Below, piece after piece: positions 45,478 through 59,260 of a stretch of DNA of 64,000 bases. The position numbers and the translations under genes were made by a program. Every line of letters starts with the position of its first letter. Position 1 is the stretch's first letter. Below the pieces are notes generated by a model. It made no database searches and had not been told where the DNA came from. It saw only the letters and a list, made by a program, of their open reading frames with translations. The DNA is from Membranipora membranacea. Taxonomy: Eukaryota; Bryozoa; Gymnolaemata; Cheilostomatida; Membraniporidae. Location: assembly GCA_914767715.1 (NCBI GenBank), contig OU612065.1, positions 34,224,001 to 34,288,000 of the forward strand, in the 5' to 3' direction.

Positions 45478-47792
45478 GCTTTGAAACTATTTAGTTTTAA
45501 CCATAGATTTAAAAACAGTATAGATAGGACATTGTGTGCTCCTGTCTATCCAATAATATGATAGCTACTTTAGCCTCAGATCTAGGAATTTTAGCAATCT
45601 AGATCATAAGGCTGGGTGTCACATGACTGTTAGTAAAACGACCTTCCAGCCAATCATGTTCTTACAACATTGTGATTGGCTCAGAAGTTGTTTTACTCAG
45701 TATAGCCTTCTTTCATTGGACACTTTCTGATAAGGTTACATCATTAAAGGTAAAGTTGAGTAAAGTGATGGACATGTCTTATTAATTGTTGCACTACTAC
45801 ATGTACTTTCCTTCAGTAAATACTTTCTACATACATTCTTTTCATCCATACAAAACTAGAGCTGCCTCTACTTTGTGTCAAGTGTAAACAGGGTCCCAAT
45901 GATGAAAGAAGAATTCACTGGTAAGTTTTAACTGCTGAAGTTCTACTTATTCAATACTAGCTTATTGATAACAACCAAATTTGTAAATATGAATATGTTC
46001 TTGGCTGATTGATGTTATGAATTAAGTTCTCAACAGACCAACAAGTATCATGTTCTGCTATTAGAGATTCATGAAGTTAAGAACAATAACTGTCCTATTA
46101 TTGGTCTGTACACACTCATTGAGTGTGGCAGATCATCATGCTAGAGCAAAGGAGAGAACTAGTCAGGTCAGGTTTTTCAAATTAACAAGAGAATAGCCAT
46201 TGCCGTAGTCATATGACAAGATGCATCTTATGATTATTTCAGGTTCATTTGCCCTACCTAGATGAGGTGGCTGGTAATATGTGCCACAGATTCCCAGAAA
46301 AAAAACGTTGGCGTTGAAGGGACAGCCACAATTTGCAGTGGTAGTGGCCCAGTGGGTATGAGGATAATGATAGCTATAAACAGGCGCAGTCGGAGGTTGG
46401 TATAAATAACTATTTGAGATATGAATGTCTTAAAGCCAAATGTTAATCCAACAATAATGCCCTGGATATCTAAGATGTGTGTTGCTGCTCAAACATCAAG
46501 GTCCTACTTTATTGTAAGAATCGCCACATTTAGCTTGTTAGGTGTATTTTGGTGAACAAAATGTTCTAAACTTATATTTCTCTTCGGGTGTTTTGATATA
46601 GAGAGGACAGTGCTTCAATCAGAGTGGGAGGCGATCATTAGCACAGTGAACAAACTCGTTAACATGGGCCCGAGAGATGGAACGAACAGGCTGTACCACA
46701 TATATAATGATAGCCGATATCGCAACATAAACAACCTGTGGGAGAGTAGCACTGAGAAACTGTCTGGCTGAAACTTATCTGGACAATTCCATGCTAATAA
46801 ACATTTAAGGCCCTGAGAGAGCATTATTTAATTTTCAGAGGGCTAAGAAAAAGTTAATCGCCCTTAAAAGCAGAAGAGTTTGTTAAAATATATATTTCCT
46901 GTACCATGTTGCACTGAAATAAACAAAGTTAGTTTTCTTTTGAAATAGTTTGATGTCTTAATTTATCCAAGCCTGATGCATTATCTTTTTGGCCAGGGTA
47001 CTCCCTGACATGTCCTCTTGGAAACGGATGAGGATTATATACCAAATATGAGGTATTATCAAGAGTTGTCTTCTCATGACATGTGAGAGGACAACTCATC
47101 ATCAATTTGGTGTTATACATCATAAACTGCTATTCTTTTCCAGGGAAGGGGAGATGGGTTGCTCTCATGCCAATAAATGCATCGAAACCATTTGTTACAT
47201 GTCTGCGTGTGCACCGAGAGCCCAACAATGAAATAGCTTCTTTCAACTGAAAATCCTGGGGCAGCACTTTTGAATTAATTGTCATATATATGTGAGCTAC
47301 TGCTTGTTATGACAAGTAAATTATTCAAGTGCTTAGCATAATTTTACAGAAAATTGATTCATCAGGTGACTAAGATATAAGATACAAGTATGTTTGTCAA
47401 CAAAAATCTATCCAACAAGGTGCGCTTGAAGATCAGCTTTTAATAAAACCGGACATGAAGGTCACTGATTCACCTATCATCAACTGCACTACTTGTATTC
47501 CTGCTATATCAAATAACTAAAACTATTAGCATGAAAAAAAGAGCCTGCAGTGTGGTTTGAACTTGCAACTCCTTGAACAAAAGACAACAGCGCTAACAGC
47601 TCAGCCATCCAGGCCAATATGGTTAGTGGGCAAAAAGTGCTGACTATAAACCCACTGGCAGTTACGCTATGCGTAACGCGACACTGCGGGTGGCTCAATG
47701 ACAATACGGGTGGGGACATAATGCAAAGTTATTGAAGCGCAATGTCCTATCTATACTGTTTTTAAATCTATGGTTTTAACTCAAAGACAGCC
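45478..47792. mobile_element. 2.3-kb inverted-repeat element in an intron of the family gene
   Basis: CCATAGATTTAAAAACAGTA followed by TAGATAGGACATTG (45503-45536) returns as its complement at 47741-47774; the match extends outward with small gaps to a CTTTGA. Target duplications are not clear. Inside are an inverted pair around CCAGCCAATCA/TGATTGGCT (45635-45702) and a tRNA-like SINE. A short frame at 46600-46770 (LQSEWEAIISTVNKLVNMGP) may be a coding remnant of unknown type. Confidence 0.6.
47541..47615 (-). repeat. tRNA-derived SINE head
   Basis: On the minus strand GGATGGCTGAGCTGTTAGCG (A-box) and GCAAGTTCAAACCACAC (B-box) at tRNA-like spacing. Confidence 0.5.
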
Positions 47793-50754
47793 AAGAGCTC
47801 TACTTCAGTAAGGGAGGCTGGTCACTCTTAACACCATTTTAAGTTAGATCATCTTTTTTTTTTAATCTAAGATAATAATGGAGGGTTTGGTAATTGGCTT
47901 GACTTTTCAGTAATATAACTGATGTACCAACATCTTTTCTATAGGTTAATGCTCTACGCACAGAGCTTGATGATCGTGATGTAGAGACAGAAGGCCTGGA
48001 TAAGTTTAGTCTGCAGGCTCAGCTCAGTAAGGAGCTAGCCGGAGTCAAGCGACTGCTAGCCCTTGTTTGTTCGGAGGAAGAAGTTCATGTGGGAGATTAC
48101 ATGGTAGGGCAGCTGGAGATTCTTCACAACCTAAAATCAATGATAGGTTGGTGGAACAATATAGGAAATTTGAAATATTAGGCCATTTATATTATGTTGC
48201 AATTAAAACTATTGTTCATAGATTTTTTTTTTGGGATATATTTTAGTTAACATTGTCATAGAGATGATGTTTGTGGTTCCACCAGCTCTCAGGACAATGC
48301 TTGAACAGGCACTGCCAAAAATTCGCAGTAAGTTCAATTTAATTATAAAAAAAACCTCAAAATCTAGTCAGAGCTCTCAAAAGCGTTATCTGACTTGATT
48401 AACAAAATAGTGCTGGTTATTGCAACACATCATATACTGGGATTGTAAACCTCTATGTATGTTAACCTTTTTATCTAGATAACAAGCATGAAATATCCGG
48501 GAGCAATGCCAGACTGTCCCTTTTGAGACTGCGCTCGTTTATTGACAAGCAGCGGCTAAATCATCCAGCTTTGGACACAATCGATGTGAGGACATTACAA
48601 AGCCTCCTTGTTAATCTCAGTCACATTCAACAGCTGGCATACTCAACTGAGATGTCAAGGAATACTCTAACTATTCTGGCTATGCATAACTCGACATTTG
48701 TCTTCAAACTGGATTATATCAAGGTAATGAATGATGAATATGACACTGAGGGTGAACCCAGTCTAATTAAATGCCCGGCAGTTAAACAGCCCAAATTAAT
48801 GGCATGCTCTGGCAGTGAGTGTACATACAAGATAATACTTAAAATACAAGTGCTACATCTTACAAAGTTTACAAATGCTAGTAAACAGTTTTCCCTCTAC
48901 GATCATATCAAACAAATTCTATGAGCTGATCTGAGGTTATAAGACCACATGATTTGTTGACCTCAATATGCTGACACTTGGAATTTTGCTTTCAACAAGC
49001 TAGCTCGTACATAATGTGATTCATTCTAACGATAAACCACATACTAATCTCAATACTGCTATTGTCATTATGAAGGGATGAGATGACCTTTGCCTAAGCA
49101 AATCTGCTAAGTAAATAACCAGCTAAAACTTTTGCGTCAGCTTGTTGTTGAAATCATGCAGCGCTATCCTTCAGCTGTTTCAATATGCAAGTGACAACCA
49201 CTAGCAATGAAGAAGCTAACAGCATATAATTAAACCCATATGTCATATTCAGACAGCTATTACTTTTCATTCCAATTTCAGACACATCTTCATTGGTGAT
49301 AGCTACACCTAAAACACGAAGCAAGGCCATACCGCAACCAGACCTTTTAGATCAGACTGAAGCTACATTTAAACCTAGTGAAACTGTCTTGCCAGACACG
49401 AGCAGGTGCCCCGCCCCTGCAAATAAAAATGATCCGCCTAGCACCTCAAATTCCGAGTTAGACACAGCAGCAAACAAAGGTAATCCAGAGATGCAAAAGA
49501 GAGATATCAGCCTAATTACACCTAACATATTATATATTAAAAAAGTGCAATTTTTGCAGGGATCTGGATTAATTGGTTTGAAATCACATGTTATGAAAAT
49601 GGTTAACTTGTAAGCCATGACACACATAATGGCTTCACCCTTTCTCATTACTACATATAATTACAGCTTGCTCAAAGTCTTCAGGTATGGCAGGGTTTCG
49701 GACACCAATGTCTAACATGTCAGAAGCTATCGGGACTGAAAATCAGATGGATGTGCTTAGTACCCCGGCTTGTACCAGTACCCCAGCAGCTGTGCATAAA
49801 AAGAAGACTTCTAGAGAGAGACCATCGCAAGAAGGTAGGGCAAATCAAATTTTGATAAATATCCTACGCGGATATAAAAGCCAAGCATTATCTTCCTCAT
49901 CCTCCCAGAAAACAATTCATATCAGCAAACGAACTTTAAAGCTAAATAATATTGATCGAAACTGTGATACTCGCATGCAGTGGAAGAAATGGATTGTCTA
50001 ATGATAGTTACTTTTGGTTTAGATGTCTCATTCTCCAATTTTAGAGGTCATCCTGAGGAAGTATGTTGGCAAGGAGAAGGCTCTCCGGTTTCTTCAATTG
50101 AGGAAGCAGTTGAAACTTTCTCCAACTTCCAGGCCTCTCAAATCAGCCTATCAAAATCAAAGGACATAAGTAGCACCAGCATTAAAAGAGGCAAAGCGGA
50201 GGGCGCTGCAGGCTATCTCTGTTGAGGAAAAAAGCAACATCATGAAGCATGACATTAGCCAAGCGACAAACTCCACAGAGGAAAGCCTGCGAATACAGGA
50301 ACTAAAATCAGAGGTGAAAGCTCTGGAGCTTTTTCTAAAATTTTGATTCTTGTTTTACTGTTTTAAAATGTGTCAACGTGTGAAATGAATATTTACTGTC
50401 TTTGTGTGTTCTTCATGACATCGATTATTTTTTATGGATGCACTCACCTCAATAAAGCATCTTCTAGCCTGCGTTTCTCAGTTTCCCCGCAGTGCCATAT
50501 TATTATTTTTCTCTCAGTATTGCCCGGAGTAGATATTCATGTTGTAAATAGGTGTGCAGAATGTCATCACAAAAATACACTGTATCTTACTGCGGCCACA
50601 GCCAATTTTTACTAGCTAATACTTTTGTTCCTCTCACACTCAACTTCTTGCAGCATGAGTTTAAATGACTATCCTGCTATGAAAGGAAGCCCACTGTGTT
50701 TAAATTGAGTTTCAATAGATTAGTAATATCCCGGTCATTGAACTAGTGCTTGTT

Positions 50755-50891
50755 TAGTTTAAGTGCTCAAACGGTGCAAGATGCTGGTAGAGGCATTTCA
50801 TTATCAACCACTTTCTCCCCTCCGAGGGGAGAAAGTGGTTGATAATGAAATGCCTCTACCAGCATCTTGCACCGTTTGAGCTCTTAAACTA
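50755..50891. mobile_element. Palindromic MITE family B, copy 2
   Basis: Arms of about 65 bp pair almost perfectly (tip AGTTTAAGTGCTCAAACGG) around TCCCCTCCGAGGGGA. AGTGCTTGTT occurs on both sides (50745 and 50891), a 9-10-bp target duplication. Shares about 45 bp of each arm with the copy at 19358. Confidence 0.85.
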
Positions 50892-52158
50892 GTGCTTGTT
50901 ACATGATTCAAGGGATGCGTGTTTTATACCTAGTGTTATTAATAGGTTAAACAAAATGCCAGGTTTATTTGTCAGAGTCAGCCAATCAGAGTGAATGAGC
51001 TGAATTGTTGTGAAATGACAACTCCTCACTTGATAATACAAAGTTGAGCAATGGAATGTTTTGATCTCACTGAGGCATGACGTAACGTCATAGCACGACA
51101 CTGAATTTCAGCAACATGTCAAAACCTATTGTCACTATTGTCCACATACAAAGACATTGCAAGTTCTTGGAGCAAAAAATGCAGTCAATACATAAAGACT
51201 ACCCTTATATCATGCAGCCATAACAACAATAATGTTCAATGTTTGATTTGACTTGAAAAAAAAGGCATTAAAATTCACATACTGATAGCTATGCCATTAG
51301 TGTTGACTATGCTATAATGAAAGTGAGCTGTGTCAATTGTTGGCCAAGGTGGACAAATATAATTACCCTAATGCCCTCACTAACCCAGTGCAGGCCAGTA
51401 TTGATGAATAGAAAACGATGTGCCATTTTGCAATTTTGAATTATCATACTTCTAAAATGATCAAAATTTTGAAAAAATGCTCCTTTGCTGTACAAAACGA
51501 GAAGTACAAATATGTGAAACCTGAACTAAGCCTGAAATATTTTTTCTGATAGGGGCATCATCAAAAGCCTTGGTGAGGGCACTAGGCATTGATTTTGAAC
51601 CAAATGAAACTTTTGTGTTTGGGAAGGGGTATGATAAGAAGGCTGATCATGCAGTCTTCCAGAGGCAGGCTATAAACTCAATATTGTTTTTGCCAAGCTA
51701 ACGTCAAATAAAACATATGTCGTAGTAATATAAGTCTCTTTAATCCAGTCATTTTAGTGTATTTTACAATAGTTCACAGGCTGGCTTGTTAATTCCTTCC
51801 TGTTATTATAGAATTTTCCTTCTCTAGTACTTAAAATTCATGTCAAGGCTTGTTTCTACGATTAATTATCACAAGTTAGTTTTATTTGGACTACTTTGCG
51901 CTGCCAATTCTGGTTTGATACGAATAAATGGTTGTGAGGCGTCTGAGCCAGATGCTCCCAGTTATTGACAGCTCCTATTCTTTTCCATGGGCACTGGTGG
52001 CTTAAATCTTATAAATCGCCATCACAATAATAAAAAATTAAATTAAATATAATTGAGGGTTTGGAAATTGCTAAGCAAGGAATGGCTACAATTAGAATGA
52101 AAAATTAAGGAAATCGGACCAGTAGTTCTCAAGTTAGTATCCTAGGCGAGGCATGACC
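50892..52158. other. Gene-free stretch
   Basis: Only short frames; no splice-consistent exons or repeats recognised. Confidence 0.5.
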
Positions 52159-52336
52159 TTAAAGGGCAACCAAGGTTTCGCAGGGAAGATTTTCGTGTAA
52201 CACAAAAACTTCCTTGGCAATGTTATCTGCCCCTGATTTTAATCATGAAGTCAAAGTTCAAAGATAACATGGCTATTGTAGATTCACTGATCCAATAGTA
52301 AAATATGTTTAGATCAAATAGTTAAATTATGCTAGA

Positions 52337-53045
52337 AAGGAGAGTGTAACTCCTGCATATTAAACTGAATCAATATTATATATTCAGTACTAAACACCCA
52401 TTTCATTACGGTCCTCTGTACACATGTACACATGTACACAGGTGCTCATGTTTTTAACCAGGAGAGTGTAACTCCTGCATATTAAACTGAATCAATATTA
52501 TATATTCAGTACTAAACACTCATTTCATTACGGTCCTCTGTACACACGTACACATGTACACAGGTACTCATGTACTCATGTTTGTATCCAGGAGAGTGTA
52601 ACTCCTGCATATTAACCTGAATCAATTCTATATATTCAGTACTAGACACTCATTTCATTACGGTCCTCTGTACACACATACACATGTACACAGGTACTCG
52701 GGTTTGTATCCAGGAGAGTGTAACTCCTGCATATTAAATTGAATTAATGTTATATAGTCAGTACTAGACACTCATCTCATTACGGTCCTCTGTACACACG
52801 TACACATGTACACAGGTACTCATGTATGTATCCAGGGGAGTGTAACTCCTGCATATGGAATGGAATTAATGTTATATATTCAGTACTAGACACCCATTTC
52901 ATTATGGTCCTCTGTACACACGTACACATGTACACAGGTACTCATGTTTGTATCCAGGAGGGTGTAACTCCTGCATATTAAATTGAATTAATGTTATATA
53001 TTCTGGACTGGACACTCAGTTCATTACAGTTCTCTGTAGACACGT
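52337..53045 (+). repeat. Minisatellite array, left arm (six units of about 122 bp)
   Basis: Units start with AGGAGAGTGTAACTCCTGCA at 52337, 52460, 52590, 52712, 52834 and 52956. Each contains TATATATTCAGTACTA, ATTACGGTCCTCTGTACACA and a GTACACATGTACACAGGTAC run. The two outer units read AAACTGAATCAATATTA; the inner three read AAATTGAATTAATGTTA. Confidence 0.95.
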
Positions 53046-53910
53046 TGAATTTTGACAAAACTTTGCACACACAAATACTTTTCTAATTATTACATTCACG
53101 GACGTTCTACCAAAAGCACATATTTTCTTGACTGTTAATCCCGTTAACATCTCTGTAAGCGGTTAACTCAAGCTCTGGTTCCTACCTCCTAGGACTCCCA
53201 TGTGATCAATTAAAAGTATCAAGAATGGAAGGGATCGGATATGATATGATGCCCCTCAAATTTTATTCCCAGTGGTCGATTGCTTGTTAATTTTCTTCCT
53301 AAATAGTGCTGGAATGCCTAAAAACTGCCTCTATTCCCAAATATAAAGCCACTAGCTTGGGTGATAGCCTAATTCCTTCGTATGTATGGCACAGTTGCCA
53401 ATCTTTGGACACAGTATTCTTTTTGCATCTAGTGATATGGTAATTAAACCGCCATTTCAAATTATTCAAAGCTTGTCAACTGAAATGAAATTTTATAACC
53501 AAAGAGATTTGATAAAATGACTGATTTATCATGACTATAGAGGTATGATATTCCTCTATTGATAATCAAATGACACTAATTAGTATTGGAGGGGCTTGAG
53601 ATCACATGTCTCCAGCAAACCATAAAAATGTTTTGTTCCATAAAACCTGTGTGTTCTCCAATTATTCTATCATTGTTGAGATTAGGAATCATAAATCTTT
53701 GGTAGTACAAATTGGTAGGGAGTAAGGAGTGCAATAGTTATTATGAATGTAAACCTGTTTTCTTTGTCAACTAAATGCCAGTTCAGTCCCCAAAGGAAGA
53801 CGCCAAAGCTTCAAACACAGCATTCCTTGCGCAAATATATGACATTTTGAAAAATTATGGCACTGAGACCTTTCAGGGAAACTCAATTTTGGAAAATATG
53901 ATAGGACCTC

Positions 53911-56900
53911 CACTGTAAAAACTAAAGGTACAGACACGGTACAGAAAAAGGTACATTGAGGGTACAAAAATTTGTGACAACATAGGAACCCTTTTTCGTA
54001 CCCTTTTGCGGGTACAAAACTGAACCATTATATGTGAAAAGGTACACTTCAATGTGCTACTTGCGTACCTTCTTTAAGGTATGCTGCTGTACCATGTACA
54101 TCAAAATGGTACACTATTTTGTACCTTTTAATGGTACGAATACGTACCATGCATTGTGAAAAGGTACACTATAATGCGCCCTTTGTGTACTTTTTGAGTG
54201 GTACGATTATGTACCATATGTGACTTGATGGTACAGAATTACGTACCATTTATGGTACCTTCCTATGGTTTAGTCTTGTACCATGCTAAGAAAAGGGTAC
54301 CTATGTTGTCACAATTTTTTGTACCCTTTTTAGTACCCTTCAGTTGGTACGGTTCTGTACCATATTTAGAGAGAAGATACATCATATTTACATATCACAA
54401 CATGCAGGAGATAACAGGGTAAAAGCTGAAGAAAAACAGCTTAAACTACTGCTGCCACTCATGCAAATTTGTGCTCATTGAATTCTACATAGCTCCAAGA
54501 TAATTAATTGAGACTTAAATCTCATAATAAATCACAAAATGATCTTCAAAATCGGGGCATGAAATCTACGCACCAGCTTATGACGTGTACTGAATGCTCT
54601 AGTAAGACAGGAACTACGTCACCCGTGCTGGTAGATAATTAATTTCATACCCTAATTTTGAACTTTTCAATAATTATTACAACTACTGCCAATTTGATTT
54701 TGACTTACATTTTATGCCTGCACAATACTCTAGCAGGATCAGGGATTTTTTTTGCTAGTTATGAACCGCCTGAATATGATGCAGGCGGAAGAACGCAGGT
54801 AGAGCCTCTGCTGGCTTTGGCCTCTTTCTACTCCGTTTTGAGAGTTAACAATGCTGTTATCCATTATAACAATCACTAGTTTCTTAGAAACATCTTGCAG
54901 CTGCAAAAGATTAACACAGAAAATTTTAACATTACATTAAGTGCTGTTGATACGAAACGAGCCTTTATAAAATACAGATATCAGTGACTGTGTCAGTGAA
55001 AGGTTCCCGCATGTATCTTTTTTCTACCAAGGTGCTGTTTAGCACACTGGCCGGGAGGGGAGGAGTGTAATAATAATAATAATAAAGTTTATTAGTGAAA
55101 CGCTTAATAAAATTGCAGAGCAAAAATTTCTAAGCGTTAGGACGGTGGGCAAGATGCTGGGGAGCTCAGACTATATAAGGGGTATTTTGGAAGCAAGGCA
55201 AAGATGAATATCACTATAGATGCTGAGAAAGATGTTTATAGTCAATTCAAAATTCAGTTCAAGTTTTGTTGTCAGACAATTATGATAATACTAAATATGA
55301 TATTCAGATAACTTACATCTTCTTTTTCTTAGTAAATGTGACTCCGAATTTCGCCTAAACTTAATGGGAGCAGCATCAGGCCCAATGTACTGAGAGGCAA
55401 TTATCATTATCTGTAAATAGAAATGTAAATGTTAAACAAAGTTCCCTTTAGTATTATCAGCCCATGGATCACTCTGAGCAATGAACTGAGCTTTATAATG
55501 CTCTGAGCATGTATAATGTCTACCTTAGAAGCAACTGGTGTTAAGAATTTCTGAACTGTTGGTCACAACATTTTAAGAGGATTCACATTCGAACTCAAAG
55601 TCGAAGGCAGCCTGCGTTGGCATACATTGATGTTCTAGTTAAACAATATTCTTGCAAAACTGGGTCATTGAATGAAATGCTACATTGCTGCCTGGTAGCT
55701 TCCCTTTTATTTCAGTAACAATGAATTTTAAAACTGGAATTGACATAAACCGCCTAATCTAGTTTATATAAAAGGCTTTCGAGAATGGTTTGGTGCCAAT
55801 TGCATGCAAAGGCGCCTAAACCTCAAGCAGAATATACCACACAGACTACATATTAACTTGATAACGAAGTTTGATACTAGGATGGTAAAATTCTTTAAAA
55901 AGCCTACCTCTTTCTTGGCTTGATATCTGTTATAAATCCATAAATGTGTGTGTGTGTGTATGTCTACACTGTGGGTGCTCTTTTTGAATGCTGATAGCCA
56001 ACTTATAATCGGTGAGAGGTGAGGTTTGCTCTCATTCATTCAATGGTTAGCATATTTGTTTGCGTAAACAAGACCTAACTAAATGATCAAACACAGCATT
56101 ATGAAAACCTGCAATATAATTGTTTTGACAACAGAGGATTATCCTATTGTGGTTTTATTCAACCCATATGTGGACTGATTCATCGCTGAACAAAAATAAA
56201 TCTCACCTACCATACCTAGCCTACAATATAATTACTTTGACAGAGAATGTTTGTCATATTTCGGTCCTACCCAACCAACATGTTGACTGATTCATTGCTG
56301 AACAACAAAATATTCATGAAAAAATCTCAAATTATCTGATGAAAATGCAGTCTACCGACTACTACTGGTAATTTAATGCTAGATTTTTGAAAAGAGCCAT
56401 AAAGGTCCGGAAAGCCTATTTATAAGTAATATCTATAGTCTCTGGTAATATGACAAATCATGCTCGACTGTGGCTGTTGTCTACCAGTGTTACTATTACG
56501 TAAAGAGGTTATTACAGGTAATCCAAAATGCCTTATCAAGCAGTGCACAAAAATTTCCTTTAATTCTAAATGAACATTCATTTGACAACAATGTATCGCG
56601 CACTGAATATGATCGGGCGGATCAAAACTTTGATTGCTCAGCAGCAATATAAATTTATTGCCTGCAAGTTGCAAGCTCTTGACCCTTTTTTGTCCCATTT
56701 ATGTACTCATGAGACGTGTACCACGGTTGTACCTATCCTGGACCGTCATGGCCATTTTTGTACCTTTTTCTAACTTGTACCCTTTATAACATATTTAAGG
56801 ACCATTTATTCTTACCCTTTCAGCGGGTTACTTGGTACAATTCCAGAAGAAGGCACATGATTGTACCATTTCTTCTAATATGTACCCCTATCAAGATGAC

Positions 56901-57001
56901 ATGTACCAACTAGGTACCCTCTACACCTCTATAATGTACCCTGTATAAAATTGTACCTTTCTTGTACCCATAATAGTAGCCTACCTTTAGTTTTTACAGT
57001 G
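53911..57001. mobile_element. Nested 3.1-kb CACTG-ended transposon with GGTAC subterminal repeats
   Basis: Terminal inverted repeats CACTGTAAAAACTAAAGGTA (53911-53930) and the exact complement (56982-57001). Inside each end lie about 300-450 bp packed with GGTAC on the left and GTACC on the right, which look like transposase-binding repeats. CACTG ends suggest the CMC (CACTA/Mirage/Chapaev) group; no clear target duplication was seen. The centre (54430-56650) has no recognisable coding frame, so it is non-autonomous. Confidence 0.75.
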
Positions 57002-58437
57002 TATGTTCAAAAGTAAGACCTATTTTCAGGGACAAGCGTTTTGGGAAATAATGAAATGCCCGCGCATCACTATTCAGTCTTATTCAGTGTATAGGTGAAT
57101 TGCCATGAGGGATGTTATCATGGGAATTTACTATTACCCAGCTTTTTAAAAGTTTACAAGGAAGCAGCCGTATCTGATTTGGTTCATGCCTTGTCACAAA
57201 ATTGTCCCGAGGGTTTTTCAATAGTTTTCTTGAGGGAAACAATTATAGTCACCCAGTAAATGTTATGTCAAATAAAGGCCACCCGATTTGAAAACTTTAG
57301 GTGATAAATCATGTAACAAGAGTGTAATGGCCAGCATGGCCTTATTTCAGTTGATCGTGTTTGGCGCTCTGTAAAACCTAATATTATATAAGAAAGTGAT
57401 TCATAAACACAAATGGCATCAATAAGTAAATACTTTGTAACCTTTTGTGGCCATCAATCAGATAATCAGATATCCACTTGTTACTGATTGTCATATATTG
57501 TATATCTACGCTGTTCAGCTATCTATGAATCGTAAAGACGGATATTTATATTGTAGTTTCAATTTATAGTAAGAATCATGAAATCATGAAAATCCGGTGG
57601 CAGCAACTGCCATATTGACAGATATGCAACTTTATTTTGAAAACTGGATGGATAAGGTATTGTAAAAGAGTTTTAGAGCTGATTGCAAAGGTGCTTATGA
57701 ATCTTACATAATATTGCATATTAAACGTACAATTGCCAAAAATGCTGCTAACAAATTGGACAGTGACCGAAAACTGCTTTGGCCATTTTGCTGCTGTCTG
57801 GAAAACTTGCTTCGGGTCTGATTTTTTCATGATGACTTTGTATTGACCCTACATGGCATACACAATGTTTCAATCCTCTGAGTGTAGCATTGTTTGAATT
57901 GTATAAATTTTCGTTAGAGCTAATTTGAAAAATAATTTGTACTGTTATTTGACGTATAAATCATAAATCAAATTCTGAAATTATCATCAGGAATATGCGT
58001 AATGCAAAAACAGTTTTTTTGCGTATTAATTGAGTCGATCAAGTGTTACTAAAAAAGAAATCTGATAAACAGGAATATCCCAAATTAGTTTTCAATGCGG
58101 CAGCAAAATGGGAAGTGTGGTTTTACTCTGATGATATTTATACACAGAGATCATGGGTGATCATTACGGGTTCGTTGTGACTGTTTTCGCCTGTTTCTTG
58201 ACAATTGAAACAGCAGTCCCATGTTAACTTTTACATTCACTTTCATATTTTGCAGGTCTTGAATTCATTTTTTGTTCCCTTTCCATCTGCCATAATTGTA
58301 ATAAGCTCAAAAACTTTACCAGAAACAACTGTATAATTTCTAAATGGAAGTGAAAAATAGAAAGAGACTGACACGAAACTGTTTACGGCACGATTCTTAT
58401 TGTTTTCTCTCTTATAAACATCAATTATCAGTACTTG

Positions 58438-59260
58438 AGTACCTGTGTACCTGTGTACGGAGAACCACTATGTGATGAATGATTAGCACCAAATATATAA
58501 CATTAATTCAATTCAATATGCAGGAGTTACACTCTCCTGGATACAAACATGAGTACCTGTGTACATGTGTACGTGTGTACAGAGGACCGTAATGAAATGG
58601 GTGCCTAGTACTGAATATATAACATTAATTCAATTCAATATGCAGGAGTTACACTCTCCTGGATACAAACATGAGTACCTGTGTACATGTGTACGTGTGT
58701 ACAGAGGACCGTTATGAAATGAGTGTCTAGTACTGACTATATAACATTAATTCAATTTAATATGCAGGAGTTACACTCTCCTGGATACAAACCCGAGTAC
58801 CTGTGTACATGTGTACGTGTGTACAGAGGACCGTAATGAAATGAGTGTCTAGTACTGACTATATAACATTAATTCAATTTAATATGCAGGAGTTACACTC
58901 TCCTGGATACAAAAATGAGTACCTGTGTACATGTGTACATGTGTACAGAGGACCGTAATGAAACGAGTGTCTAGTACTGAATATATAACATTGATTCAGT
59001 TTAATATGCAGGAGTTACACTCCCCTGGATACAAACATGAGTACCTGTGTACATGTGTACATGTGTACAGAGGACCGTAATGAAATGGGTGTCTAGTATT
59101 GAATATATAATATTGATTCAGTTTAATATGAAGGAGTTACACTCTCCTGGATACAAACATGAGTACATGTGTACGTGTGTACAGAGGACCGTAATGATAT
59201 GGGTGTTTAGTACTGAATATATAATATTGATTCAGTTTAATATGCAGGAGTTACACTGTC
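58438..59260 (-). repeat. Minisatellite array, right arm (seven units, inverted)
   Basis: Complement of the left array; AGGAGTTACACTCTCCT or a close variant recurs at 58523, 58644, 58765, 58887, 59009, 59131 and 59244. Outer units (59009 onward) match the left outer type, inner units the left inner type. The small frames over this array are artefacts. Confidence 0.95.

Larger units (their letters stand above)
42924..50342 (+). pseudogene. Uncharacterised multi-exon invertebrate family protein, frame broken
   Basis: Exons: 42924-43868 (broken), 44119-44299, 44757-44938, 45170-45381, 47945-48146, 48247-48327, 48479-48814, 49282-49479, 49685-49834 and 50023-50225 or 50342. Phases agree across all introns. 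Recognisable blocks: MFAVWHDHSTVGSHSHFLVL with IYDPLVYLT; IERPEIYIFARSNSSTKDQM; KMRVGIGDSSARAFESGNH made by splicing 44938 to 45170; LNVNALRTELDDRD across 45381/47945. From memory these belong to a large family of unknown function in cnidarians and sponges, perhaps transposon-derived; I cannot verify this. Exon 1 shifts frame at about 43451 and has TAG at 43514, so as assembled the first and later parts are not joined. AATAAA at 50451 may end the transcript. Confidence 0.6.

Noticed and set aside
49293-49613. 106-codon frame as a gene of its own
   Set aside because: Only 49282-49479 fits the splice phases of the larger gene; the rest reads into an intron.
53911-57001. CRISPR-like or regulatory array from GGTAC repeats
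   Set aside because: Repeats are short, irregularly spaced and oriented toward the ends of a transposon; the sequence is eukaryotic.
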